From the NCBI GenBank assembly GCA_037043015.1, contig CM073326.1, positions 14,764,345 to 14,828,344 on the forward strand: a stretch of 64,000 bases of DNA. Reading direction: 5' to 3'. Shown piece by piece: positions 23,645-35,853 of this stretch (its first letter is position 1; the number at the start of each line of letters is the position of its first letter). A model generated the notes under the pieces. The model did not search any database. It was not told the origin of the DNA and saw nothing but the letters and a program-made list of their open reading frames with translations. Source of the DNA: Bryum argenteum. Taxonomy: Eukaryota; Streptophyta; Bryopsida; Bryales; Bryaceae. The translations under genes and the position numbers were made by a program.

Positions 23645-24930
23645 CTTGAATCCGACGTTCCCTTAAAAGGGGATCTCACAGACGACAATCTTCAACCACA
23701 ACATTAGCTGTTAGTATGATCAAGAAAAGTTGCACAACAAGGCAATGCCTAAGAATCCTACATCTTCATTGAACACGCAAAACCTTTCACATGCCTTCTC
23801 TCTTTGAAGCCCTCTGAGGTGACGTACCAATTTCACGCACAAGTGTAACACTAAACAATTGTACAAAAACAAGGTTCGAGTTTAATTCGGAACATTAAGA
23901 GAGCAATATCCCCGGACACGATGACTAAATAGCATCCACGACAAGAGACACTTCCAAATCCATAGCCAAACATGAAAAGGGCAACAGCGACAGTTGAAGA
24001 ATGTCTTCACACCTGAAAAGTCTCGAAAAGCATCGATATGGCCCTCCTCAAGCCTGTACACAAGTGCAAGCATATTCTACCACTTCATATCGACATTTCG
24101 GAGATTAACACACACACAAATAGAAATTCCACTAACACACAACGCAAGCGGTGACCAATTAGTGTCTAAAACAGCAATTACTGCAAATGAAGACACTCGC
24201 AAGAAGACCAAACCTGAAAAAAAATCGATAAGTATCGATGAAGGCCTCCCCAAACCTGTACACAAGCAGCAATCCTCTAAAAAAACTATCTCTGTCGGTA
24301 TATGCATGCTACCAACCCGAACCAGAAAAATGAAACAGAACTTTGCTCTCACGATCGATTCGGTGCAAAGAAAGGAAAAATCTCCACAACATAATCAAGT
24401 GTCGAAGCCCAGAAAGCTTCACCGCGACAAGCAAACGAAAAGATGCAAGTGGTCAACTCCACCACCCGTTTCGGATCGATCAATTAATGAAAAGCAACCA
24501 AGTATCGCCATACCTGAAAAATCAACGGCGAGTCAACCACAGAGCAATCGCGCAGCCACCCATGGAGCGATCGATGGTGAGAGTGTTGTAAGTAAAGCAA
24601 GTGAAGAAGGCATGAATGCCGGCGCGGGAACGGAAGGTCAGCGGGTCAAAAAAGAGCAGTGGGTGGTGGCTTGCACATGCACTACAATTGGGGCACAATT
24701 GGGTTCACAGTTTCGTCGCACGTTGCGCATAGAATCATTGCATCATCTTCGAAACTCTGCATCTGGCACGCAGCAGGCTCTGTTTCCGCTGCCATTTGTG
24801 GTACCAGAATTTTCGGGAAGAGCTGCTTTCTCGTCCCCGTTCCTGTAATATCACATCTATAATACTGAGTATTCTTTATTATCACCTCTTTGCTCGCTTT
24901 TCGAGCCATCGCATACATGCGCATGAGCTT
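23645..24930. other. Upstream region of the NDA gene with an uncertain ORF
   Basis: A 284-codon ORF (23994-24848, + strand) is Lys/Ser/Gln-rich with no recognisable domain and overlaps a local duplication. I do not call it a gene. The region may be promoter and leader of the dehydrogenase on the minus strand. Confidence 0.4.
24011..24267. repeat. Diverged ~57-bp duplication
   Basis: The stretches 24011-24066 and 24211-24267 align: both begin ACCTGAAAA, contain ATCGAT and GGCC, and end CCTGTACACAAG. The spacing is ~200 bp. On the minus strand each begins near a polypyrimidine-AG, so duplicated leader or intron sequence of the NDA gene is possible. Confidence 0.6.
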
Positions 24931-25010
24931 GTGCAAGGCGCCACGGGTTAGAGCTCATGAGGTGGTTGTGGGTTCTATTCCCAATGCTGGCACGGTGCCA
25001 TTCAAACTGG
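24930..25010 (+). mobile_element. SINE head fragment
   Basis: Contains GGTTCTATTCC at 24971-24981, a Pol III B-box match. The surrounding ~70 bp (GGGTTCTATTCC through TGCTGGCACGGTGC) aligns with the head of the SINE at 50483-50840. The A box is eroded and the body does not continue, because a different inverted-repeat sequence follows. Confidence 0.6.
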
Positions 25011-25023
25011 ATCACCGTAAATT

Positions 25024-25257
25024 AGTGCTACGAGCGTTTCTGGGTGGCAAGGGAGGGGTAAAGAGCCCCCTAAATTTTTGAGTTTAGGCATAAAATGCCA
25101 AGGAGTAATCTTCTATAATAATTTGGGCCGCAGACCTCATTTATGAATTCAAAATTATCAAAAACGGTAGTAGGGAAGTCCAAAATAAAAAATTCTAGGG
25201 CTTTTGAAGAAAAAATCCCATTGGCTGATGGGGGCTCCGAGAAACGCTCGTAGCACT
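25024..25257. mobile_element. Inverted-repeat element, 234 bp
   Basis: The 18-bp ends AGTGCTACGAGCGTTTCT (25024-25041) and its exact complement (25240-25257) bound a non-coding AT-rich interior. A near direct repeat, GGTG(T)CCATTCAAACT, lies just outside at 24994-25008 and 25266-25281. The superfamily is not identified. Confidence 0.65.
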
Positions 25258-25979
25258 CTGTTACAGGTGTCCATTCAAACTCTTGTAAATTACAATGATC
25301 TTGTTGTAGGAGTCTTTTTGAAGTTCTTGTAAGTTTGTTGGAGGTTTTGAAGCATTAGGAAGAAAGAGTTCACTCTACAATATGGAAGAAGCATTGTATA
25401 TGTGTCAACAATGTTTGGAAAGATCTTTTAGTATTATATTACTATTACTAATAAATCTCAACTAATCAGCATCGTGAAGAGAAAAATGCCCAATGTATCA
25501 ACGTCGAGAAAAAAATTATAAATTTTTTAAGGTCATAATAATTTTTTAGGCACTTCTCTTTTAACCTCTAAAGAGCCGAGAGGTTTGAAAAATTACTTAG
25601 ATGTGTTATAGAATATGGATTTCATAACCCTTATGATGTAGTACTTCAAAGATAGCATAAAGACCTTAAACCCTGAATTAGATCTATATGGTGAAATTTC
25701 CTAAAATAGGTAATATTTGTTTTGTAATTATTTTAAAAGAGTAAATCTTTGAAAATCAATATAAATTGTACTTTCTATTTATTATTGGTATTTGAAAATT
25801 GATATAATTGGCTAAAATCACATATTATATGATACTAGTATGGTCCCCACCGTCCCAACGGGGATAATATTTAAATGGACTTTCAAAGAAGTATCCTGTG
25901 CTCGATCCCGTGTCTACCATTTCTCAAATTGTATTATTAATTTTATTATTTTTTGAACATAATTCAAAAAACATATAAG

Positions 25980-26052
25980 AAGGTAGGTAGGTTGGTACGT
26001 TCGTAGGTTGGTAGGTTTGTATGTTGGTGCGTTGGTACGCTGGTGGGTAGGA
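25980..26052 (+). repeat. Degenerate GTTGGTA minisatellite
   Basis: A run of degenerate 4-8 bp units built on GTTGGTA and GTAGGTTG (for example GGTAGGTAGGTTGGTACG) fills ~70 bp. Confidence 0.75.
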
Positions 26053-26296
26053 AGGATCGCCGAACAGTATTATGTTATAGAAGTAGATATGGAGAGAGAC
26101 CATGAGTAACCAATAAGGAACCTTTCTAGTTTCCCAATATAGTAAGTTTTCTTACACTAAGAAAACCTTGCCCTCTTTGTGTTTGAAGGCTTATTGTGAA
26201 TAACCTATGAATCCAAACAAGGTTTTGTAAATTAGATGTGGTTCCTTAACTCACCAAACTTCTGGAATGTAAGAAAAAAAAATTAAAAAAAAAAAA

Positions 26297-26319
26297 TTAT
26301 ATATATATATATATATATC
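26297..26319. repeat. (TA)n microsatellite
   Basis: About eleven TA units follow an A-rich run. Confidence 0.9.
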
Positions 26320-27291
26320 TCCGGGTACAACTCCTCAAAATTTGGGATCGACCATAAAATGGTTGATTGGGCTCTTAGGGGTTAAATTTATAATTTTGTG
26401 AACTCCAATCTACAAAATTTGGTACAAGGGTTGAAATTCTGAATTTGTCAATGACAGAACTGCAATAGAAAAGATTCGGTAATTCCTTGGTATTAGAATT
26501 CTACATTTTTGGGATTGATTTAAGGTCCTTAAATGTACTTGCCATTTTCCTTCAAGACTCTCTCTTGTAACCTAGTTGTACACAATTCGAGAGATTGGTG
26601 AGGAAAAATTTGGAAAGATTGGTGAAAAACAAATTGGAAAAAACTGCTCAGGAAACCGAAGAGATCAAACTTCCAACCATAAGATCTCAAAGTTAACTCT
26701 TCTAATCATATATTTGAGTTGTTGAACTTAAAAAATTGTTTGCAATTTGCAAAATTATAAGTTTGACCAAACATGATTAGTTGTTAACTACAACGGGCAA
26801 TGAGGGTTTAGAATTCTAGAGGCACATAATATGGTAAAAGTGTCTTAAATCCAATAAATAAACAATAGATATTGATGTAAGGTGCACGGTAATTGCTTTT
26901 TTCCATATTTTAATTGTCATCATTCAATTGTTGATGAATTTGTGAACCAAGACTATATGCAATTGTCTTTTTTCTTTTTCTTTTTTGATGAAAAGTTGTA
27001 CAATTGGACGTCTAAGTGCTACAAGAAAGAGACTTGTTTTCAAAAGTCTAAAACCTCGTACTAAACTTATGTAAAAATCATTCAATAAAAAACACATGAG
27101 CACCCATATTAATTTAAATCAAAACCACTCCACTAATTCTAGTTCATTCAAAGAATATAGCAAAAGAGTTATCATCAAGAATTCACATGGAGTTTACACA
27201 CTTCAACAATTCTACATCAAAAAGTATTACGAATGTTAGTAAAGCCATTCAATATACTCTTTGTAAATATCCACGACTTCAAGGCCTTTCC

Positions 27292-30200
27292 TTAAATCTC
27301 TTGATAGTATGAGAAAGCCTTCAAAACAAATTCAGAGTACAGTTCTCTTATAGCTATCAATACAGTAAGTATCAAAGGACCTATAATAATACCCTGCAAA
27401 AGAATACAAAAATAAATAAAAAACTAGAAGTAAGTAGCTAAATCAACACACTCATATTGGATGAATCTCATTATAAATCACAAGTAAAATAAAAAATTAA
27501 CTTACAGAAATTGCAGGTTGAAATAGAGCCATTCCTCCAGCAATGCTAAGACCGGTGAGATATTGGTTATAGTTTGAAACAACTCCTTGGATCTTTAGAT
27601 TCCCATAGTTCATTACCGATCTATAAAATAATGTTATACACACTCCATGAATATACTTATTTTGTGCTATGAATTGCAGCATGGTTGGAAGAGATGCTAT
27701 CCAATTGGGAAACACGGGCATTACTGCTTGCACTAGAGCAATACATGTTGACAAGTAAAGAAAATGTATCTCTAGCAATCTACAAAATAGATATGTAAAT
27801 GAGGCCTGTGAAAAAGAAAAATAATTGTTCACAAAGTTGTTCAACATAAAAAAAATGATTTTATTTATGAGCATAAGTAAGTCAATAAATCGTGAAAGTA
27901 AGAATCAATGTTACCTGAAAGAACATTAACTTTCCAGTAGTCAAGAGGACAACACTTATAGTCCTGTCCAAAACAGTTGCACACCTCACTCGAGTTGCTC
28001 TTGAGAGAGGTATCACTTGTAAAGCTTGCTCCATTACCCCGCCCCTCTCTGATGTGATGAGGTAATATAAAACAAATACAAATACTATCAACTGTTTGAT
28101 GAAGTTTGCTACAATAGTTCCATATGCTATTAGTACGTAGAAGCTTCCCATGATAAAACCCTCTCCACTTTTCATGAGATTTCTCAAGGCTTGACTGAGT
28201 TCACGCTTCTTGAACTTCTCCTATCAATATCCAATCGAATTTAACATTCAAATATATTAGCTATTGTATAAAATAATTGAAGTTTTAAAAGGAAAGCAAA
28301 AAGGTGCTTTAAAATAAGCAAGTAGTGCATAGAGTATAAGTATATGCACTAGAAAATTTTATGATAGAATGGAAATACAAATAATATAGACATATCAATA
28401 AAACTGCAAATTAATGTTATACACCAAAAACATTGGTTAATTATATCAAAGAAGTCTAAAATACCAACCATTTAGATTAAGAAGGCAACAACCTACTTTC
28501 AATACTAGATAGATAATCATCAATCTATTCCAAATGCTCAAGGTTTCCGGCTTTGCTCCTGTGATAATAGTTGTATCATTGGATGTGATGGAATTAAATA
28601 ACTCCTTTGCACTATTGATTACAATTGTCATGTTTTTTTGCTTTGCATATTCATCCACCTGTTTCAATGATCTAATTACAAATGTTAATGAAGCAACTTA
28701 ACTTAAACTCTAATAACTCAATATAACCACTATAGATGAATCATTGTACCTTTTGTACTACAATGGCGTAGGCTGCCATTATATTTGATTCAATAGACTT
28801 GGGTTCAATCCAATTTGATAAGCCAAGAGGAGCTTCAAGTTTGTTACTTTCTATCTTAAGTTTAAAAGCAAGGGCGGCATCCTTTGCCTCAACCCCTACT
28901 TCAAATGAAAACAAGATTATGCCTCCTATGACGACCAAAATCATCAACACAATGAGTCCAAGAGCCACCAAAGGTGGTAAGTATATTGTCAATGTTTGTG
29001 CCAATCTTTGGTAACCCCACCTGTATACATCTGATCTTTCAAGCTTCAGTATCATGCATTGCATCAAATATACACTTTGTAAAAATAAAAAAACATTTAT
29101 AATAAGGAAGATCAAACTTTTTGTTACTATCAATTTTAATTATTTTTTATATATAAAGCAAGTGGCCTATGAAAGAGATTCAAGCATGTTTTCATTGAAT
29201 TTTTGTAAAGACTTATTTTACGACTTGGAAACAACTGCTTTAATATATTATTAGTGTACACAACATCAACCATCATTCACAATATACAAGTATACTTGAA
29301 AGAGATTTTGTAATAATGCCAATATCTTAGAATCTAATTCTCTAACTTCAAAAAATTCCAAAGCACAAATAAGATTTCCTTTCTCATGACCAACTGTCTA
29401 ACTAAGGCATACAAAATTATAATTATGAAAAATTATTCTTCATACCTTGTAAAATTTAGTAGTCTTGTAGTATTGTGATGTCTTTGGTCAAATGATGTAA
29501 ATAAAACAAGGAAAACCTCATTAAATGACTTGTATATTGCATAAGAAATGCAAATGATGATAATAGTATATAAGATGCCTAAACTCTCGTACAACAACGT
29601 AAATGTTCCAAGAGTAAAAAGCCAATCACAAAGTTTTGAGAATGTAACATCTGCTTCATCTGTTGATATCTCTCTATTAAAAATTGATTTATACAGATCT
29701 TTTGTTGTTTCTAACACCGCACAAAACAAAGTAATAGGGATGGCAAAGATAGTTTCAAATATTCCTCTGTCCAACTTTTGTCTCCAGAAATCCACAACTA
29801 CCCCTTGAACTCGGTGTAGTGGCATGGAGATTAAAACTGCCCATTGAATAGGAGTCCAATATTCTCTTAGTAATAAACCCATGCCATAACATATGGACAT
29901 TGCTAGTATCAATCCCGCATGTGCCATTGCGATATAGATTGCCAATTGGAAGTTGACTGCATCTTGATTATGTTTCACATGTGCTTCTTCATCTACAACA
30001 AGAGGTTTTCCATTTGTAATTTTTTTTGGATTAGGGTTTTCAACATGAGACTCTTCATTTGATATTGGATCATGGTTGATTGAAATCTTATCAATACTTG
30101 TTGATATAAGTTGCTTAGAATTGGGGTCCTTGCGTAAAGTTGCATTTGTAGAACTTGTAGCAAGACTGTCAACATGCTTTGAATTTGTATTTTTGAATGA

Positions 30201-30305
30201 AACATGTTTGATTTTTGAAATAAGTCTTGTGTCAATTTTTGGTTTTCCCATATATGACGTCCATGAGTTTTTGAGATGCAATAACCAACAAATGTCGTAG
30301 CTCAA
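27292..30305 (-). CDS. TMEM245 / AI-2E transporter-family membrane protein
   Basis: Polytopic membrane protein of the AI-2E transporter superfamily, closest in my memory to plant and animal TMEM245 proteins of unclear function. Six exons join in phase: 30305-29446, 29074-28750, 28658-28497, 28220-27915, 27805-27506 and 27393-27292 (684 aa). The N-terminal ~120 residues are hydrophilic. Hydrophobic helices follow in each exon. The C-terminal signature includes YLTGLSIAGGMALFQPAIS, then GIIIGPLILTVLIAIREL, typical of the family end. An alternative start is the Met 18 residues further in (MGKPKID). The exons are markedly more AT-rich than neighbouring genes. The gene lies between copies of a dispersed repeat (about 26640 and 30890). 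Confidence 0.82.
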
Positions 30306-31902
30306 AAATCATACATGAAGTTGAAGAACTTGAATTTAGTTGAATACATCATTGCGTTTGAGCTTTAATGGAAGCGAGTGGATAAATGAGAAATTTTTGC
30401 AATACTAGTTATCAAACAATACATAAGCTATGGATTGAACTAAGCTAGATCTTGTTATTGGCAAGTGACAACTTCACAAACTGAGTTGTTGAGCACGTGA
30501 ACCTTTTTGCATTTTCTGACAAATTCATAAGACTAACAATGTAATGATATTCAGAAGAAACTATGATAAAAATTCTAAAATTCCACAAAAAGTGAGAAAA
30601 TATTGTATTATTGTCAAGAACAGAGAAGTCTAAATCAATTGTTAATGTGGAAGCTTGTATATTACCAAACATTGTACAAAATGAATATACTCAGAAAAAA
30701 CTTCAATAATAGAAAGTGTGTAGGCAACTTCTTCAAAGTTGTGAATTGAAACTTCAATATTGTGGGCTGTGCATGTGACATGTATTCTAGATTTTCATTA
30801 GCCCCTAACAATCCTTGATGCAAAATTGCATAAATTACAGAGAATGACCTTTGTTTACTTCAGGTCAAAAAAGTTTCAATATAAGTATTAATTAGAAGAT
30901 CCAACCGTAGGATCTCAAATTTAACTTGCCTTTTCACTCGTACATAAGATTTGAACCATTGATTCATTTTCATTCATGAGATTATAATGGTCAAAGTTAG
31001 TTGATTATCTCTCTGCAAGAACCCCAAAAAGCCATTACGGTTTTCTTGTATCTTTAGGGGTCAATAATTCAAAATCACCAAGTTTACAAAGTTTGGAGGA
31101 TGCTGATGGTTATAACACCTAAAGAACTCCGTAGTGAAAAAAACCTTGGTAGGCATAATAGAAGGCTTTCAAGAATTCCTTTTCACTTTTAACTATCTAA
31201 TTTGCAGTTTGATTCTTGAATGTTACAGTTAATATCTAAGTATCTTACCGTTTTCACCTATGACACTTTTTTTGAGAGCGTGCTTTTTGGCTACCATAGG
31301 CTCAGACATTTGGAGGTTAATTGATATTTTATATTGATTAAATAAAATGGCGTTATGGTGTTTCTCATCAAATTTATTAGTAGATCTTTATGTAATTTAG
31401 AATGTATGGTCATTTAAATTGTGCACCACCAATTCATCGGTCACATGAGGGTACAAAATGCACAGGCATGTTCCTAACTTACTAGGAAACAAAAATCTAA
31501 AGAGTCTCATACCAAATTTTCTACCAAAAATGGTCTTTTTAGCCCCCAATAAACTAGTTCCACTATCTTCAACAAGGGAGAAAAACTTCTCTGTAACTTA
31601 GAACATAACGATCTCACATTTGGTAAGGAACAAGAATGTGGGTTTTGCTTTACACATACACATACAAATACAAGTGAAGTACTAGATCCCACGGTTACAT
31701 ACCTAAAAATACTTCAAAATTCGAAAACTTTTGCCTCACATAAGAAGTTGGTAGTTTTTGTCTTTTGAGACTATCGGATAATTTTGAGGCAAGTGGACTT
31801 TAGGGGGTCAAATACGTGGGAACATGCGGGTTGACCTTATTAGTACTCCATAAAATCACAACTTCAGGTCCAAAATGACCTTGAACTAGCAAAGGATGTT
31901 GC

Positions 31903-31946
<44 letters not shown>

Positions 31947-32271
31947 CTTCAATTTTAACAAAATTAACACATTTACTACAAGATGAATTGTGCAACAATC
32001 AAATCCATTGGCTCACACCTCAAACCTCTATCCCTTGAGACGGAAGTGACGAACGGCATTTGCTTTCGTTACAAATTAGGGTTTGGAGTTCCACTCCCAC
32101 TAGAGCTCATATTGTTGGATTTGGCAGCATCAGCTTCTGCGTCAATGTTCGCGTCAATGTTCGCAAGAGGATGAATCCATGGAAGCGGCAGGATATCTGA
32201 ATTACGAACGGGATAATTTTTATGAGCTGTAAGAGTCCGAGTTTTAAATTGTGAGCGCACCATTTGCAGCA
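30306..32271. other. AT-rich intergenic DNA
   Basis: No gene seen. It holds a repeat copy near 30890-31070, an A40 tract at 31905-31944, and the putative leader of the thioredoxin-like gene at the right end. Confidence 0.5.
31905..31944. repeat. Poly(A) tract, 40 A
   Basis: There are 40 consecutive A residues. They may mark the 3' end of a retroposed element on the plus strand, but I see no clear body or target duplication. Confidence 0.85.
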
Positions 32272-33509
32272 ATGCGGCACGAGAATGGGCCACCGTGGGC
32301 AGGGCTATTACAGCAATGGTGTCAAGGCGCATGCGACGACGTGAAGCTCCAATTGCCGTGGCCCTTCAAGCCCCTGCACTCGTTAGGCCAGCAAGCTTTC
32401 ACTCAATCGACTACTCTTAGGGCTAGGATTATGCCACAGCAACGGAAGAAGCTGTCCGCTGAAGAGCAGGGAGACGCGGAGGAGCGCGCCTTGGCGATTG
32501 CCTTGTCGGGACGACAGAAAGCCACTTTGCTTGAATTCTACTCTCCCCGGTGTACTCTTTGCCAGTCGTTGTTGAAAGTTGTTCATGATGTGGAGCGGCG
32601 AGAGGGCGATTGGTTGAACATTGTTATGGCCGATGTCGAAAATAAGAAGTGGCTCCCTGAGGTGCACAATTCGAGTAGCCATTCCGTTATATCTGCTCAT
32701 TGACCTGGAATTCGGATGTATTACACTCGTATTCTTGCCTATGAGAGCTCCCATGTCGTATTTTCACATAGTCTTCTTGCTGAATTCATGAAACGTACCG
32801 ATCTGATAGGAGTTCTTACAATCGAAGTTTAAACTTCGTAATTTCCCCTAAAAATTAAGCTCACATTAGTATACACAGACGTGCTTAGAATGATTAGCTT
32901 TTGAAAGTGAATGGAACCTTCGAAGAAGGACCTTGATTTTTACATTCAAAGAGCACCAATGTCTTATGTTCAATAACTCTTATTGGTAGATTCATGAAAC
33001 AAACTGATGTGAAAGGAGTTCTTTCAATCAAAGGTTGAGCTTCTTTGAGCATGAAATGAAGCTTTCATCAGCATACACAGACGTGCTTAGATTGATCGGC
33101 TATTGGAACTCCTTTACTCTTGAAAGCTTATCTCCGTATATACGCATTTAGTGTTCGGGAAACTCTTGAAGATGAATAGTATCGGTAGTGCTCTTCGCAT
33201 TGTACAGTTTTCAGTATGTGTGAGCCTCAAAAGGTTAAAATTTTATGGAATTACCATCAAGGATTCTTTAGGAACTGACATTTTTTATGGGAAATGTTGG
33301 AACAGGCTTCACTGTACGAGATAAACTATGTTCCCTGCTTTGTGCTGTTGGACTCGCAAGGAACAGCGTTGGCCAAGACTGGAGTTCCCTACAGTCGTGT
33401 GCATGTGTTGAAAGGGTTATCTTATTTGTTAGAAAGCATGAGACCCATTCGGGGAGGACTCAAACGAGTGCCCGTTTCTGAGGTTCCATCTGTTCCCGCA
33501 GATTCATGA
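32272..33509 (+). CDS. Thioredoxin-fold protein, probably organellar
   Basis: Two exons, 32272-32661 and 33306-33509, join in phase (197 aa). The N-terminal ~60 residues are basic and Ser/Gln-rich and could be a transit peptide. The domain begins with [15 protein letters not shown], where CTLC at 94-97 takes the place of the thioredoxin CGPC site. It continues with [15 protein letters not shown], then [12 protein letters not shown] with the Val-Pro that thioredoxins need in cis. The layout resembles HCF164/TxlA-like plastid thioredoxins more than classical Trx. I start at 32272 because no ATG lies upstream in frame. The 644-bp intron contains an internal duplication. Confidence 0.78.
32780..33115 (+). 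repeat. Tandem duplication inside a thioredoxin-like gene intron
   Basis: Segments of ~125 bp at about 32780-32905 and 32988-33115 align, sharing ATTCATGAAAC, AGGAGTTCTT and ATACACAGACGTGCTTAGA. The copies are diverged and non-coding. Confidence 0.7.
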
Positions 33510-35853
33510 CCTAACTAGAGATTGATTGGATTTGCTAGGAACAGCTTGTAAATTGGCCTTGATGCAATGTTTATGAATTCAAAGCAACTAAAACTTCGCA
33601 ATTTGAAGACATGTTGCGTTTCTTTCAACCGTACTTTTATCTCTTGGGTTTACATCCATCCTCAGGTTTTTTGAAAGCTCTTTTCATATGTTACTAGTAT
33701 TGTACCAGAAGAATTTGTCGACTCCAGGACTCAATTTTGTGGTTGATTGGACTCAATCATGGCCCACTTCCGTCAGGTTTCGATGTAATAAGAAACTAAG
33801 CGACGTAAGTTTCATATGCGGTTGACAGTACCACTATGGTCAAATTTCTTCCTGTTATGGTTGGTGGTGGTGCGTAGAGGTGCGTTGGTGGGGATGATAA
33901 GCCCTCTACGCAATTTAAAAGCGGTTTCCACTTGCTTGTAATGATTCCCTGTCTTGCTAACGAGCAGTTGTATATCTGTTTGAAACTGTGTTTTTACATG
34001 TTCTCAACACTTACTTGTCAATGATATGAATACTTGTTCATTTGCTAAGTAGACAACAAGAGACAAGTACGACATGAATAACTTAATGCCCCTTTCCACC
34101 TGGCCTTGTTAAGAACATGTATTAAAACTTAACACCTCCACAAAATTGGGGAAATCCATTCTTTTTAGGAAGATGTCATCAATGAGACTCAGAAAAGTGG
34201 CATGAATAGTAGCCTCAATAACATAATGGCTTCTTAAAAGCCTTTTCAACTAAGGCCACTCTTAAGTGCTCAAAAGTTGAGAATTTTTCTAATTATGGTG
34301 CTTCCTTAACAATTGCCTACTTTTACCCAATTATTTTTGTCTTTCCAAGTATTAGCTTATATTTTTTTGTCCTCCTTTCTTTGAAGTTTACCATGTCGGC
34401 ATCCATGTAGGATTTGCAACTCTTTAAGAGGGGGCACACACTCTTTTGAAAGAGATAAAGGCGCGTTCGCACTTGGCCTTCGCTTAGAGCGTGACTTAAA
34501 ATTTTACACCCCCACAATTTGGGGAGGAATACCTTCTTTTGAGGAAAGGTGTAATCAATAGTGAGGGGATTACGTAATGGCCCCTCAAGTGGGACAATAC
34601 AGAAGACCACTCTTAAGTGAGGAAAATTTGAGAATCTTCCCAATATTGGTGCTCCCTTAACCCTTAAGCGGGCCGAATGTCGAAAATCGACATTTTGGAT
34701 GACAGAAACTTTGGAGAGCCATAACTTCTTCATCCGGACTCCGTTTTGGACGAAATCACTTGGGTTGGGTCCCAAATCAAGTCTAGTTCATGTCATAAAA
34801 ATCTCAGACCAATACAATGAAGTATGAATTAATGGCATGCATTTCAGTGATAGCAGCCTAGTTTTAGACATTTTTTCCTTTGTAAAATTTAGGGCAGTTT
34901 TCACCATTGCAGGGCCATAATTTGCACAAAGAAATTTTTCTCATGGTTTTTTTTTGTTCAAGGATGCTACTGAGATGAAGGTGAACAACATTCTAATTGG
35001 TGACTTTTTCATTGCAATAAGTCTAATGGTAGCATTTTCACTTTAAAGTGAAAATGATGAAATTATGTGATCATTTTTGAGTATTAATACATTATGATCT
35101 CGCAATCTATGAAGCCTCATGACTCAAAATTTGACCCACATGATGTTCAATATGTGTACGACAAGATTGTACGGTTGAGATTTGGATAACACACTTTTAC
35201 CTCCACCTATGACAATGCTTTTGAGGATGTGTTCATTTTACTACAAATGAGTCAAACCATTTAGGGGTTAAGTATTGCCTACTATTGCTCAAAGCTCTTT
35301 TGTTCTCCTAAATTTTTGCTAATAAACTACTCTTTAAAGTGTGCCATGTGGACATCCATGTAGGATTGGTAATTACTAATTAATGCAGGTAAAGAAAAAA
35401 AAAAACTAATGAATGTGTAATGTAGGTGCGAACACACACTTTTTAATAGAGTTAAGACCCCCTCCTAAGACCTCCTCTAAGGCCAAGTGCGAACAGACCT
35501 TAAGACCATCTTCTAAGACTAAGCGGTAACAGATCTTTATATACATTTGCTTTTTGGAGATCGAATGTAACAAAGCACTGATCTCGACAAAGTGATGAAC
35601 AATGAAATCGATTAGAAATATAGCCAGATCTGATACACAGGGCGAAACAAACGCCCGAATGAGTGAAATACTCAGAAACTGCAATTTTCAGTTTCACAAT
35701 TTAACCATCTTAAGAATATTCTATAATACAAATCAATCTAGCTGCGTAATTGGCTCCTGCATTCTGCATGTTTGAAGGGTGAGTTTAGGGTTCAAGGTTA
35801 AGAAGTGCTGCTGTATTGTGTTGCTTCAATTTTTTTTTGGAGCATCCGCAAAG
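33510..35853. repeat. Repeat-rich intergenic region
   Basis: Two tandem, diverged copies of an AT-rich repeat occupy about 34075-34440 and 34440-35500. The second is interrupted by a TTAA-flanked element at 34661-35267. Shared landmarks are CACTCTTAAGTG, TGGTGCT(T/C)CCTTAA, ATTGCCTACT and CATCCATGTAGGATT. The segment GGCCAAGTGCGAACAGACC and its near-complement also recur. No gene is seen. Confidence 0.65.
34661..35267. mobile_element. TTAA-flanked piggyBac-like non-autonomous element (607 bp)
   Basis: The element starts CCCTTAAGCGGGCCG and ends ACCATTTAGGGG (complement CCCCTAAATGGT). TTAA flanks both sides (34657-34660 and 35268-35271). The neighbouring tandem copy of the host repeat has the corresponding site unoccupied, with one TTAA at 34306-34309. 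The left ~200 bp and a central patch (TTATGATCTCGCAAT) match the element at 48553-50179. It has no ORF. TTAA duplication and CCC ends are hallmarks of the piggyBac superfamily. Confidence 0.75.

Larger units (their letters stand above)
25258..27291. other. AT-rich intergenic DNA with simple repeats
   Basis: No gene seen. It contains a degenerate GTTGGTA/GTAGGTT minisatellite at 25980-26052 and a (TA)n tract at about 26297-26319. A dispersed repeat at about 26640-26800 (landmark CCAACCATAAGATCTCAAA) has relatives near 30890, 52515 and 53190. Confidence 0.5.

Noticed and set aside
23994-24848. 284-codon ORF upstream of NDA
   Set aside because: Low-complexity Lys/Ser/Gln composition, no domain, and it spans a local duplication. 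Length alone is not enough.
24930-25010. Possible tRNA gene from a B-box match
   Set aside because: No acceptor stem or anticodon arm can be formed; similarity to the 50.5-kb element identifies it as a SINE head.
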